From positions 1 through 26,258 of the forward strand of contig JAGBYN010000143.1 of assembly GCA_017628775.1 (NCBI GenBank): DNA of 26,258 bases. Direction: 5' to 3'. The stretch is from Bacteroidaceae bacterium. GTDB lineage: Bacteria; Bacteroidota; Bacteroidia; Bacteroidales; Bacteroidaceae. Shown here piece by piece: positions 18,857-26,258 of the stretch (position 1 is the stretch's first letter; each line of letters starts with the position of its first letter). A model generated the notes under the pieces. That model did not search any database. It was given only the letters and a program-made list of their open reading frames with translations, and had not been told where the DNA came from. Both the position numbers and the translations under genes were made by a program.

Positions 18857-20668
18857 ATGGCTGCAATAACCTACCTTGATGTTCAGGATTTGACCAAGCG
18901 CATTGGCGATCTTGTGCTGTTTGAGGACATATCTTTTTCGGTGTCGGAGGGTCAGCGCATAGGGCTCATTGCGCGCAATGGTACCGGAAAATCAACGTTG
19001 TTAAAGATTATCGCTGGCGTAGAAAATTATGAATCGGGCAAGATCGTGTTCAGGAATAATCTGAGAATTGGCTTTCTGCCGCAAAATCCTGAATTCAACC
19101 CCGCTCACACCGTGCTTGAAGCCGTGTCGCAATTCAACGACGCCTTGCTTCATGGCGATGATATTTCAGAAGATTTTGAAGCAAAGATATCCGCCAAGCA
19201 ATTGCTGGGCAAGCTGCGCATCACGAACTTTGACCAACCCATCACGCAATTGTCGGGCGGCGAGTTGAAGCGCGTTGCCCTGGCGCGCGTGTTGCTTTCA
19301 AATCCCGATTTGCTGATTCTTGACGAACCCACCAACCACCTTGACCTTGAGATGATTGAGTGGCTTGAGGGCTATTTGATGCGCTTTGTGCGTTCGTTGC
19401 TCATGGTGACGCACGACCGTTATTTCCTTGATCGTGTGTGCTCGCAAATCATTGAGATTGACAACAAAACGCTCTACACCTACGATGGTAATTTTGAATA
19501 CTACCTGCAAAAGCGGCAGGAGCGCATTGACGTGACCAACGCCACGATTTCAAGGGCCAACAACTTATTCCGCCGTGAGCTTGAATGGATGAGAAGAACG
19601 CCCTCGGCACGCACCGGCAAGTCAAGGTCAAGAAAAGAGGCGTTTTATGAATTGAAGGAGATTGCCAACCAAAGAATCAAAGAGCGCATGGCGCGCCTTG
19701 ATGTTAAGAGCGATTATATCGGGTCGAAAATCTTTGAAGCTAAATACGTGTCGAAAGCTTATGGCGATAAGGCAATCCTGAAGGATTTCTACTATAACTT
19801 CTCGAGATTTGAGAAGATGGGCATCGTTGGGAATAATGGCACGGGCAAAACCACGTTTATCCGCCTGTTGCTGGGCATGGAGAAGACCGACGAGGGTGAG
19901 TTTGAAATTGGCAAGACCGTGAAGTTTGGCTATTTCTCGCAAAATACGATGGAGGTGAATAAAAACCTTAAAGTGATTGATGCCGTTCGGAAATATGCTG
20001 AAACCATTAGCCTGGGCAATGGGAAAACGCTTACTGCCATGCAATTCCTCACGCACTTTCTTTTTCCGCCTTCACGCCAGCAGGATTACGTTTATAAATT
20101 GAGCGGGGGGGAGTTAAGACGCTTGCAACTCTGCATCGTGCTGATGAAAAATCCGAATTTCTTGATTCTCGACGAACCTACGAACGATTTGGATATTGCC
20201 ACGCTCAACGTGCTTGAGGAGTACCTTGAGGACTTCAATGGTTGCGTCATTGTGGTGTCGCACGACCGCTATTTTATGGATAAAATCGTGGACCACTTGC
20301 TGGTGTTTAAGGGCAATGCTGAGATTGTGGACTTCCCGGGCAATTACACGCAATATAGAAACATGCCGCCTGAATCGGCTCCCGAGAGCGATAAGAAGAA
20401 ACCTGCTGCCGCCGCGAATACTGAACCAGCCTCTTCGCGCAAGGTTGATCGCAAGCCGAAGTTGACGTATAAGGAAAAGATGGAGTTGGCTGAGCTTGAG
20501 GAAACCATCGAGCGCCTTGAAACGGAAAAGGGCGAGATTGAAACCGCCATGTGCTCGGGCGAAATGTCGGCTACTGAACTGACTGAACTCAGCAAACGAT
20601 ACCCTCAACTGTGTGAGGAGATTGAGGAGAAAACGATGAGGTGGATGGAGTTGAGTGAGAAGTGTTGA
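18857..20668 (+). CDS. ABC-F ATPase, Uup-like, with C-terminal coiled coil
   Basis: A 603-residue duplicated ATPase without membrane segments; Uup-type ABC-F proteins act in ribosome assembly and bind DNA. Domain 1 has ARNGTGKST at 39-47, LSGGELKR and DEPTNHLD with E157. The linker is basic and Arg-rich (RRTPSARTGKSRSRKEAF). Domain 2 has GNNGTGKTT at 325-333, LSGGELRR and DEPTNDLD with E440. Both catalytic Glu and both signatures are intact, unlike the neighbouring ABC-F protein. An Ala/Pro/Lys-rich hinge (about 500-530) leads to a C-terminal coiled coil (about 535-603), the Uup hallmark. The first Walker A has Ala39 where a Gly is usual, which is mild. Confidence 0.93.
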   Translation: MAAITYLDVQDLTKRIGDLVLFEDISFSVSEGQRIGLIARNGTGKSTLLKIIAGVENYESGKIVFRNNLRIGFLPQNPEFNPAHTVLEAVSQFNDALLHGDDISEDFEAKISAKQLLGKLRITNFDQPITQLSGGELKRVALARVLLSNPDLLILDEPTNHLDLEMIEWLEGYLMRFVRSLLMVTHDRYFLDRVCSQIIEIDNKTLYTYDGNFEYYLQKRQERIDVTNATISRANNLFRRELEWMRRTPSARTGKSRSRKEAFYELKEIANQRIKERMARLDVKSDYIGSKIFEAKYVSKAYGDKAILKDFYYNFSRFEKMGIVGNNGTGKTTFIRLLLGMEKTDEGEFEIGKTVKFGYFSQNTMEVNKNLKVIDAVRKYAETISLGNGKTLTAMQFLTHFLFPPSRQQDYVYKLSGGELRRLQLCIVLMKNPNFLILDEPTNDLDIATLNVLEEYLEDFNGCVIVVSHDRYFMDKIVDHLLVFKGNAEIVDFPGNYTQYRNMPPESAPESDKKKPAAAANTEPASSRKVDRKPKLTYKEKMELAELEETIERLETEKGEIETAMCSGEMSATELTELSKRYPQLCEEIEEKTMRWMELSEKC

Positions 20669-20678
20669 GAGTAATTTT

Positions 20679-20940
20679 TGAAAGTTTAGAGTTGAGAGAT
20701 TAGAGTACAGAGAACAGAGTACAGAGTACAACTGCCATCCGAAAGGTGTCGCCCCGTCGTGAATCAACCGTTCATTCGTTAATTGCGGATTGTAGGGGCC
20801 GATCACCGTGTCGGCCCGTCGTCAAACAACGCACCAATCGCATTATAGAGAGTTGAGAGAGGAGAGTTTAGAGTTGAGAGAGTTTAGAGTTGAGAGAGGT
20901 TAGAGTTTAGAGAGAAGGGATGACGTGTTTATAAAAATAA
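20679..20940. repeat. Gene-free repeat region with a palindromic element
   Basis: No gene is visible in 20669-20971. Short direct repeats based on GTTTAGAGTTGAGAG occur at 20684-20698, 20866-20880 and 20882-20896, the last two with a 16-bp period, and degenerate copies run to about 20916. At 20702-20730 AGAGTACAG-based units repeat. Between these blocks are two 23-bp near copies (20746-20768 and 20808-20830, 20 of 23 identical) and a GC-rich inverted repeat, GGGCCGA at 20796-20802 with TCGGCCC at 20811-20817. This looks like a small non-coding dispersed element of REP or MITE type. Confidence 0.6.
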
Positions 20941-20968
20941 AGAAGAGGAGCTGCGGGGCTCCTCTTTT
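20941..20968. terminator. Bidirectional terminator between the Uup-type gene and panB
   Basis: A stem of 8 perfect pairs, AGAGGAGC at 20944-20951 with GCTCCTCT at 20958-20965, can be extended by further A-T and G-T pairs; the loop is TGCGGG. TTTT follows on the right; on the left the minus strand gives a shorter, interrupted T-rich tract. The flanking genes converge. The panB stop is 4 nt to the right. Confidence 0.82.
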
Positions 20969-20971
20969 ACT

Positions 20972-21790
20972 TTAATATTGTTCGTTAACGTTCGGGAAAT
21001 CAGTTGATTTTACATCCGCAACGTATTGATTAATCGCATTGGTCATGATGGTGTGCAGGTCGGCGTATTGACGCAGGAACTTGGGTTTGAAACCTGGGTT
21101 TTTGCCCAATAAATCGTCAACCACGAGCACTTGTCCGTCGGCTTGTCCGCCGCCAATGCCAATGATGGGGATGTTTACCTGCTGCATGACTTTTTGCGTG
21201 AGCGTTGCAGGTATTTTCTCAACCACGATAGCAAAGCAACCTGCGGCTTCAAGCGCTTTTGCGTCGTCGATAAGTTTTTGAGCTTCAGCTTCTTCCTTGG
21301 CTCTGACGGAGTAATTGCCGAATACGTTGATGCTTTGTGGCGTTAAGCCTAAGTGGCCCATCACGGGTATGCCTGCCGCGATGATGCGCTTCACGGTGTC
21401 GATAATCTCAGCGCCGCCTTCAAGCTTCACGCCGTCGGCTCCCGATTCCTTCATGATCTTAACGGCATTCCTAACACCGTCTTCGGTTGAAATTTGGTAT
21501 GAACCGAAGGGCATGTCGCACACCACGAATGCGCGCTTCACGCCGCGCACCACGCACTTGGCGTGATAAATCATTTCATCTACCGTGATGGGAAGGGTAG
21601 TGGCGTGGCCCGCCATGACGTTTGCCGCGCTGTCGCCCACAAGGATAATGTCGATGCCCGCCTCGTCCACAATTCTTGCGGTGCCGAAGTCGTAGCTGGT
21701 GAGCATTGCTATTTTTTGTCCCTCCTGCTTCATTTTACGCAGGGTGCCTGTGGTGATTTTCTTTTGGTCTTCAACTAAATATGCTGCCAT
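20972..21790 (-). CDS. panB: 3-methyl-2-oxobutanoate hydroxymethyltransferase (ketopantoate synthesis)
   Basis: Transfers a hydroxymethyl group from methylene-tetrahydrofolate to 2-oxoisovalerate, the first committed step of pantothenate and CoA synthesis, in the cytoplasm. The 272 residues form the TIM-barrel enzyme. Mg2+ ligands are visible as D53 in [12 protein letters not shown] and D92 in CDMPFGSY; substrate-binding K122 and E124 in [14 protein letters not shown] from H146; and the catalytic Glu as E191 in VVEKIP. Length is normal (E. coli 264). Its substrate is the same 2-oxo acid that a Vor enzyme would consume, but the genes are 15 kb apart. Its neighbours are the Uup gene (convergent) and galM (divergent). 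Confidence 0.97.
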   Translation of the reverse strand: MAAYLVEDQKKITTGTLRKMKQEGQKIAMLTSYDFGTARIVDEAGIDIILVGDSAANVMAGHATTLPITVDEMIYHAKCVVRGVKRAFVVCDMPFGSYQISTEDGVRNAVKIMKESGADGVKLEGGAEIIDTVKRIIAAGIPVMGHLGLTPQSINVFGNYSVRAKEEAEAQKLIDDAKALEAAGCFAIVVEKIPATLTQKVMQQVNIPIIGIGGGQADGQVLVVDDLLGKNPGFKPKFLRQYADLHTIMTNAINQYVADVKSTDFPNVNEQY

Positions 21791-21909
21791 AATCTTTTTA
21801 TTTTAAATGTTTTTCAATTGCGAAATTAACTCTTTCAATTCAGTGCGAGTTCTATTTTTTCAAATAAAATACTTTTAAATGTTTTGTACTTTGAAATCTT
21901 TTCAGCAAA

Positions 21910-21941
21910 TTTGCATAATGAATACACTTTTGAAAATTTTG
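21910..21941 (+). promoter_or_regulatory. Candidate promoter of the galM operon
   Basis: TTTG at 21910-21913 and AAATTTTG at 21934-21941 are separated by 20 bp, near the consensus TTTG / TAnnTTTG arrangement, with one mismatch in the -7 box. The start of galM follows 33 nt later. Another T-rich run at 21945-21952 could serve instead. Confidence 0.35.
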
Positions 21942-21974
21942 GATTACATTTTTATAACAAATTCATAGTTCATA

Positions 21975-23066
21975 ATGCCTATGGAAACGACAAATCAAAA
22001 CCTCAGTGGTCTTCAAAAAGAACACTTCCAAAAAGTTATTAACGGCAAGGAGGTTGACCTCTTCATCCTTACCAATGCCAATGGCATGGAAGTAGCTGTA
22101 ACCAACTACGGCGGTTCGTTAGTTGCGATCATGGTGCCCGACAAGAATGGCGTTTACGCTAACGTTATTCAAGGTCATGATAATATCGATGATTGCATTG
22201 CGTCGCCCGAGCCCTTCCTTTCAACGCTTGTTGGCCGTTATGGCAACCGCATTTGCAAGGGTAAGTTCACGCTCAATGGCAAGGAATATCATTTGGCCAT
22301 CAACAATGGTCCTAACCACCTTCATGGCGGTCCTACAGGTTTCCATGCACGCGTTTGGGATGCTGAACAAATAAACAAACAATGCGTTGTATTGCGCTAC
22401 ATTTCAGCATATTATGAAGAAGGATTCCCTGGTGAACTTTCAATGACCGTGATGTACACCCTTACCGACGATAACGAAATCGTGATCGATTATAAGGGCA
22501 CAACAAACAAGAAGACGGTTGTGAACATGACCAGCCACGGCTTCTTCTCGCTCTCAGGTATTGGCAACCCCACGCCTTCGGCAATGAACAACATCTGCAC
22601 GATCAATGCAGACTTCTACATCCCCATCGATGAAAATTGCATTCCAACGGGCGAAATCCGTAGCGTGAAGGGCACACCCTTCGACTTCACCGAACCTCAC
22701 GTAGTGGGCGAACGCATTGACGACCCCAACGATGAGCAAATCAAGAATGGTGCTGGCTACGACCACTGCTATGTGCTCAATAAGAAAGAACCCGGCGAAC
22801 TCTCGTTTGCGGCTAAGATTGTAGAGCCCAACAGCGGCCGCTGGATGGAAGTTTACACCACTGAACCCGGTGTGCAATTCTATAGCGACAACTGGGCAGA
22901 TGGCTATAAGGGCCAGCATGGTGCAACGTTCGGCAAGCGCAGCGGTCTTTGCTTCGAAGCGCAACACTTCCCCGACAGCCCCAACCGTCCTTACTTCCCA
23001 CCCGTGGTGTTGAAGCCAGGCGAGGTTTACACTCAAAAGACTATCTATAAGTTTGGTGCTGAATAA
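21975..23066 (+). CDS. galM: Aldose 1-epimerase (galactose mutarotase)
   Basis: Interconverts alpha and beta anomers of galactose so that galactokinase gets its alpha form. The 363-residue beta-sandwich has the conserved NHLHGG with H117, the TSHGFFSLSG motif with catalytic acid H188 (TSHG where many homologues have TNHTYF), and catalytic base E328 in GLCFEAQHFPDSPN. There is no signal peptide, so it is cytoplasmic. Two starts are possible, at 21975 and 21981 (Met3). It leads a gal cluster with the transporter and kinase genes, 127 bp and further downstream. A 10-bp stem hairpin lies just after its stop. Confidence 0.94.
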   Translation: MPMETTNQNLSGLQKEHFQKVINGKEVDLFILTNANGMEVAVTNYGGSLVAIMVPDKNGVYANVIQGHDNIDDCIASPEPFLSTLVGRYGNRICKGKFTLNGKEYHLAINNGPNHLHGGPTGFHARVWDAEQINKQCVVLRYISAYYEEGFPGELSMTVMYTLTDDNEIVIDYKGTTNKKTVVNMTSHGFFSLSGIGNPTPSAMNNICTINADFYIPIDENCIPTGEIRSVKGTPFDFTEPHVVGERIDDPNDEQIKNGAGYDHCYVLNKKEPGELSFAAKIVEPNSGRWMEVYTTEPGVQFYSDNWADGYKGQHGATFGKRSGLCFEAQHFPDSPNRPYFPPVVLKPGEVYTQKTIYKFGAE

Positions 23067-23077
23067 GTTAGCGCCGC

Positions 23078-23122
23078 GTAACATTGCCGTGAGGACCCCA
23101 AAAATCCTTGCTGCAATGTTAC
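23078..23122 (+). promoter_or_regulatory. Intercistronic hairpin, galM-gluP
   Basis: A perfect 10-bp stem pairs GTAACATTGC at 23078-23087 with GCAATGTTAC at 23113-23122. The 25-nt loop can form an inner AGGA/TCCT pairing. It starts 12 nt after the galM stop. No U run follows, so an mRNA-stability, processing or attenuation role fits better than full termination. Confidence 0.55.
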
Positions 23123-23193
23123 TCATATAGAAACATTTTAGCGAAAATCTATTTATCAATAATTATTAATTAATCCAAAATCAAAAAAAACAA

Positions 23194-24462
23194 ATGAGTA
23201 ATCAAGCAAAGCAATGGGGAGCCATCATCGTGATGATTGCGCTCTTCGCAATGATTGCCTTCGTGACAAACCTCTGTACACCAATGGCAACCATCATCAA
23301 GAATCAGGGCGAAATTTCTAACGTACTCGCTCAGATTGGTAACTATGGCAACTTCGTGGCATATCTTATCATGGGTATTCCTGCAGGTATGCTTATCGCA
23401 AAGTTCGGTTACAAGAAGACTGCTCTTATCGGTCTTGTTGTAGGTGCTGTTGGTATTCTTATTCAGTGGTTCAGCGGTCAGCTCGACGCTCAGGCTAACC
23501 TCGGTCTCGTGTTCACAGTTTACCTTATCGGTGCTTTCATCGCAGGTCTTTGTATGTGTATCCTCAACTGCGTTGTTAACCCTATGCTCAACCTCCTCGG
23601 TGGTGGTGGTAACACTGGTAACCAGTTGATTCAGATCGGTGGTGTGTTCAACTCTTCAGCAGCTGTAGCTTGCTACATCCTCATGGGTGCGCTTATCTCA
23701 GACGCTACTAAGGCTAAGATTGCTGACGCAACTCCAGCCCTCATGATCGCGCTTGCTATCTTCGTGATTGCATTCATCGTGATCCTCTTCACTAAGATTG
23801 ACGAACCCGAACAAGCTCCCGTTCGCGTTGACCTCATCAAGGGTGCTATGAGCCACAAGCACTTTGCGCTCGGTACGCTCGCTATCTTCCTTTACATGGG
23901 TATTGAAGTAGGTGTGCCCAACTTCGTGATGCAATATCTTATTGCTGACGGTATCCCCGCTGGTGTTGTAGGTATGCTCGTTGCGGTATATTGGTTCATG
24001 ATGCTCATCGGCCGTTTGGTAGGTGCTTCAATTGGTGGCAAGATCAGTGCACGCGCTATGATCGTAACTGTATCTTCAGTTACTATCGCGCTCACACTCT
24101 TCGGTATGTTCGCGCCAACTGACATCCTCGTTTCATTCCCTGGCGTTGACTGGGGTAAACTCGAAGTAATCTGGCAAGAAATTCCTGTAGGTATCTTCGC
24201 ATTCTTCCTCATCGGTCTTTGCACATCTGTAATGTGGGGTGCTATCTTCAACATGGCTGTAGAAGGTCTTGGCAAGTACACTGCTATCGCTTCAGGTATC
24301 TTCATGACAATGGTATTCGGTTGCGCTGTAATGATGTTCATCCAAGCTTCAGTTGCCGACGCTACTGACTACATCACAAGCTTCTGGGTAGTTGTAGGTT
24401 GCGCTGCATACCTCCTTTACTACGCGCTCATCGGTAGCCGTGTTACAAAGCGTTCTGAATAA
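23194..24462 (+). CDS. gluP: MFS glucose/galactose transporter (GluP-like, FHS family)
   Basis: A 422-residue inner-membrane sugar symporter of the major facilitator superfamily, related to FucP and GluP. About twelve hydrophobic segments are visible, and the N-terminal half carries the family-type segments NYGNFVAYLIMGIPAGMLIAKFGYKK and NTGNQLIQIGGVFNS. The central cytoplasmic loop holds the charged segment DEPEQAPVRVDLIKG. Position between galM and galK supports galactose (and perhaps glucose) as substrate; FucP-type fucose uptake is the alternative. Bacteroides genomes carry the same three-gene order, by recollection. Codons are strongly C-ending. A hairpin-bearing gap of 103 bp separates it from galK. 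Confidence 0.87.
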   Translation: MSNQAKQWGAIIVMIALFAMIAFVTNLCTPMATIIKNQGEISNVLAQIGNYGNFVAYLIMGIPAGMLIAKFGYKKTALIGLVVGAVGILIQWFSGQLDAQANLGLVFTVYLIGAFIAGLCMCILNCVVNPMLNLLGGGGNTGNQLIQIGGVFNSSAAVACYILMGALISDATKAKIADATPALMIALAIFVIAFIVILFTKIDEPEQAPVRVDLIKGAMSHKHFALGTLAIFLYMGIEVGVPNFVMQYLIADGIPAGVVGMLVAVYWFMMLIGRLVGASIGGKISARAMIVTVSSVTIALTLFGMFAPTDILVSFPGVDWGKLEVIWQEIPVGIFAFFLIGLCTSVMWGAIFNMAVEGLGKYTAIASGIFMTMVFGCAVMMFIQASVADATDYITSFWVVVGCAAYLLYYALIGSRVTKRSE

Positions 24463-24483
24463 TCGAATTTAAGACTTTAGGTT

Positions 24484-24526
24484 ATTAGGTTATAGAGGTT
24501 TTCGCAAGATTATCTCATAACCTAAT
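24484..24526 (+). promoter_or_regulatory. Intercistronic hairpin, gluP-galK
   Basis: A perfect 10-bp stem pairs ATTAGGTTAT at 24484-24493 with ATAACCTAAT at 24517-24526; inner GAG/CTC pairing can lengthen it. A second TTAGGTTAT-like copy just upstream (24478-24485) could compete for the same 3' arm. It lies 21 nt after gluP and 39 nt before galK; no strong U run follows. Confidence 0.55.
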
Positions 24527-24565
24527 TACCTCAATTATTAACATATTTAATACCTATAAATAACT

Positions 24566-25726
24566 ATGAAACTTACAATCGACGACGTTCGCAGCCGCTT
24601 CATCAAGCACTTCGACGGCACAACTGGTTCTGTTTACGCTTCACCCGGTCGTATCAACCTCATCGGTGAACACACTGACTATAACAACGGTTTCGTTTTC
24701 CCCGGTGCAGTAGAGCAGGGTATGATCGCTGAAATCAAGCCTAACGGCACTCGCAACGTTCACGCTTACTCAATCGACCTCAAGGACTACGTAGAATTCA
24801 ACCTCGACGACGAAGCAGGTCCTAAGGCTACTTGGGCACGCTACATCTATGGCGTTTGCCGCGAAATGATGGCACTCGGTGTTCCCGTTGAAGGTTTCAA
24901 CACAGCATTTGCTGGCGACGTGCCCCTCGGTGCTGGTATGTCTTCATCTGCTGCTCTTGAAAGTACTTACGCTTTCGCGCTCAACGATCTTTGGGGCGAC
25001 AACAAGATTGAAAAGATGGAACTTGCTCGCGTTGGTCAACGCACAGAACACAAGTACGTGGGTTGCAACTGCGGTATCATGGACCAATTCGCATCGGTTC
25101 ACGGTAAGAAGGGTAGCCTCATGCGTCTTGACTGCCGTAGCGGTGAATTCGAATACTTCCCCTGGAATCCTAAGGGCTATCAGCTCATCCTCGTTAACAG
25201 CTGCGTGAAGCACGAACTCGCTGGTTCACCCTACAACGAACGTCGCCTCCAATGCGAACACGTTGCAGAAATCATCGCTAAGAAGCACCCTGAAGTAACT
25301 TCACTCCGCGATGCTAACTACGACATGCTCGAAGAAGTTAAGGCTGAAATCACTGCCGACGAATACAAGCGCGCTCGCTACGTGATTGGCGAAGTTGTAC
25401 GCGTGCTCACAGTGTGCGACGCTCTCCAAAAGGACGACTACGAAACAGTAGGCCAAATGATGTACGAAACTCACTACGGTCTTTCTAAGGAATACGAAGT
25501 AAGCTGCGAAGAACTCGACTTCCTCAACGAAATCGCTAAGGAAGAAGGCGTAACTGGTTCACGCATCATGGGTGGTGGCTTCGGTGGTTGCACCATCAAC
25601 CTCATTGCCGACGAACACGTAGACAACATCAAGAAGGTTGTTGTTGAAAAGTTCGAAGCTAAGTACGGCAAGAAGCCTATCGTCATCGACGTAGTTATCG
25701 GCGACGGTTCACGCAAGCTCTGCTAA
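24566..25726 (+). CDS. galK: Galactokinase
   Basis: Phosphorylates alpha-D-galactose at C1 with ATP, the first Leloir step, in the cytoplasm. A GHMP kinase of 386 residues, normal for GalK. The galactokinase signature GRINLIGEHTDYN is at 28-40, the ATP loop PLGAGMSSSAALES starts at 120, and the third motif MGGGFGGC is at 335-342. CGIMDQFASVHG holds the catalytic Asp. Codon use is highly biased to C-ending forms, the strongest in the window along with gluP. It closes the galM-gluP-galK operon, with a strong terminator 22 nt after its stop. The remaining Leloir genes galT and galE are not in the window. Confidence 0.97.
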   Translation: MKLTIDDVRSRFIKHFDGTTGSVYASPGRINLIGEHTDYNNGFVFPGAVEQGMIAEIKPNGTRNVHAYSIDLKDYVEFNLDDEAGPKATWARYIYGVCREMMALGVPVEGFNTAFAGDVPLGAGMSSSAALESTYAFALNDLWGDNKIEKMELARVGQRTEHKYVGCNCGIMDQFASVHGKKGSLMRLDCRSGEFEYFPWNPKGYQLILVNSCVKHELAGSPYNERRLQCEHVAEIIAKKHPEVTSLRDANYDMLEEVKAEITADEYKRARYVIGEVVRVLTVCDALQKDDYETVGQMMYETHYGLSKEYEVSCEELDFLNEIAKEEGVTGSRIMGGGFGGCTINLIADEHVDNIKKVVVEKFEAKYGKKPIVIDVVIGDGSRKLC

Positions 25727-25748
25727 TTTACCAAACCACTTATACGAC

Positions 25749-25785
25749 AAAAGGATGTGCCCCCAGGACACATCCTTTTATTTTT
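25749..25785 (+). terminator. Intrinsic terminator of the gal operon
   Basis: A perfect 11-bp stem pairs AAAAGGATGTG at 25749-25759 with CACATCCTTTT at 25769-25779; the loop is 9 nt. A T-rich tract (ATTTTTATT) follows. It lies 22 nt after the galK stop. Confidence 0.9.
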
Positions 25786-25820
25786 ATTGTTATACCCATT
25801 TTTCACTCCGCGACGCCTCG

Positions 25821-25874
25821 TTGAAAAAAACCTTAACCTTTTTTAAATTCCAGAACGGTTTTTTCAAAAAAGGT
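25821..25874. repeat. Two overlapping A/T-rich inverted repeats at the right end
   Basis: TTGAAAAAAACC (25821-25832) pairs with GGTTTTTTCAA (25857-25867) with one extra A, and ACCTTTTTT (25836-25844) pairs perfectly with AAAAAAGGT (25866-25874). The two pairings are mutually interleaved. It may end transcription of the minus-strand gene to its right. The rest of 25786-25987 holds no convincing gene. Confidence 0.4.
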
Positions 25875-25987
25875 CTAACTTCTTTTCTCGCATGCGTTTT
25901 GTTTTACCAAGCGGCTTAGATTGTCTACAATAGTAGGCACCAACTCTGCAATACAAGTGAATGTACACACGGTTGCGCATTTGGAAA

Positions 25988-26258
25988 TTATCTTTTCTCA
26001 TGACTTTTGGAGAGGAATCGTACATTTTGAATGATATTTTCAACACAATCAGGGTCTTGTGGATAGGTTCCAGGAAAAGAAATAAACCAGTCGTATGCGG
26101 GTTTGGCTTCATCTAATGTAGGAGCAGACAAATCCATCGCTTCTAAATAAATCCCAATTCTACGCATGAATTCTTCTTCAAAGTCTGTACTTACGATTTC
26201 AGGAATACCTATTGTCAATACTATCTCATAGATAGGTTTGTAATAGATATTTGTCGAA
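25988..26258 (-). CDS. C-terminal part of an unrecognised protein (5' end beyond window)
   Basis: A minus-strand reading frame is open from the right edge (26258) to a TAA at 25988-25990, giving about 90 residues of a protein whose start is outside the window. An in-frame TTG at 26218 is no real reason to start there, because the frame continues upstream (STNIYYKPIYEIV before it). The segment is acidic and aromatic (FEEEFMRRIGIYLEAMDL, KPAYDWFISFPG), has no membrane helix and ends in KSHEKR. I do not recognise the family. It lies opposite the gal operon and beyond its terminator, and its codons are more AT-rich than those of the gal genes. Confidence 0.6.
   Translation of the reverse strand, partial: STNIYYKPIYEIVLTIGIPEIVSTDFEEEFMRRIGIYLEAMDLSAPTLDEAKPAYDWFISFPGTYPQDPDCVENIIQNVRFLSKSHEKR

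Noticed and set aside
20114..20806. A 230-codon minus-strand open frame across the end of the Uup-type gene
   Set aside because: It is antisense to a well-supported ABC-F gene, its translation has no family features, and it runs into the repeat region. It is a codon-bias shadow.
20862..20920. A CRISPR-like array in the gap before panB
   Set aside because: The units are tandem, 16 bp and degenerate, with no unique spacers.
22554..23159. A 201-codon minus-strand open frame opposite galM
   Set aside because: Antisense to catalytic regions of galM, with no domain character or start context.
25864..26001. A 45-codon minus-strand frame overlapping the end of the right-edge gene by 14 nt
   Set aside because: Basic, short, without recognisable features, and ending inside an inverted repeat. 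Possible but not supported.

Overview
The window is chromosomal DNA from a member of the Bacteroidales, most likely Prevotella or a close relative. The evidence is a four-subunit VorDBAC-type 2-oxoacid:ferredoxin oxidoreductase, an O/P-type porin, an amidase-like secreted protein with a golvesin domain, a galM-gluP-galK cluster, promoters of the TAnnTTTG type and little Shine-Dalgarno sequence. I see no phage, transposase, CRISPR array, rRNA or tRNA. The genus is an inference; the order is well supported.

Layout. 1-2439: valS, cut by the left edge and closed by a clear terminator. 2659-6279: an anaerobic keto-acid oxidoreductase operon (small TPR protein, 2[4Fe-4S] subunit, alpha, a two-helix membrane protein overlapping alpha, beta, gamma, an 87-residue unknown). 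6383-12494: an acyltransferase, a secreted amidase-like protein, a YgiQ radical SAM protein and MntP, closely spaced and closed by a bidirectional terminator at 12551-12597. 12655-18597, minus strand: ABC-F protein, grpE, dnaJ, folC, then a porin with its own promoter. 18857-20668: a second ABC-F protein (Uup type), divergent from the first. 20669-20971: a gene-free stretch of short direct repeats around a GC-rich palindromic element, ending in a terminator shared with panB. 20972-21790: panB, minus strand. 21975-25726: galM, gluP and galK with a hairpin in each gap and a strong terminator. 25988-26258: the end of an unrecognised minus-strand gene.

How the genes work together. The oxidoreductase subunits would form one enzyme that decarboxylates branched-chain (or related) 2-oxo acids to acyl-CoA and reduces ferredoxin; the membrane protein encoded between alpha and beta could tie it to the membrane. 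The acyltransferase and the secreted protein both point to the cell envelope. GrpE and DnaJ are DnaK co-chaperones, and the two ABC-F proteins probably act on the ribosome. galM, gluP and galK together import, mutarotate and phosphorylate galactose; galT and galE are not in the window.

The most notable points are: an ABC-F protein in which every visible element of one composite ATP site is degenerate while the other is intact; the membrane protein built into the vor operon; an Amidase_3-like active site split by a golvesin domain; three 11-bp direct repeats just upstream of grpE; and hairpins in both gaps of the galactose operon.
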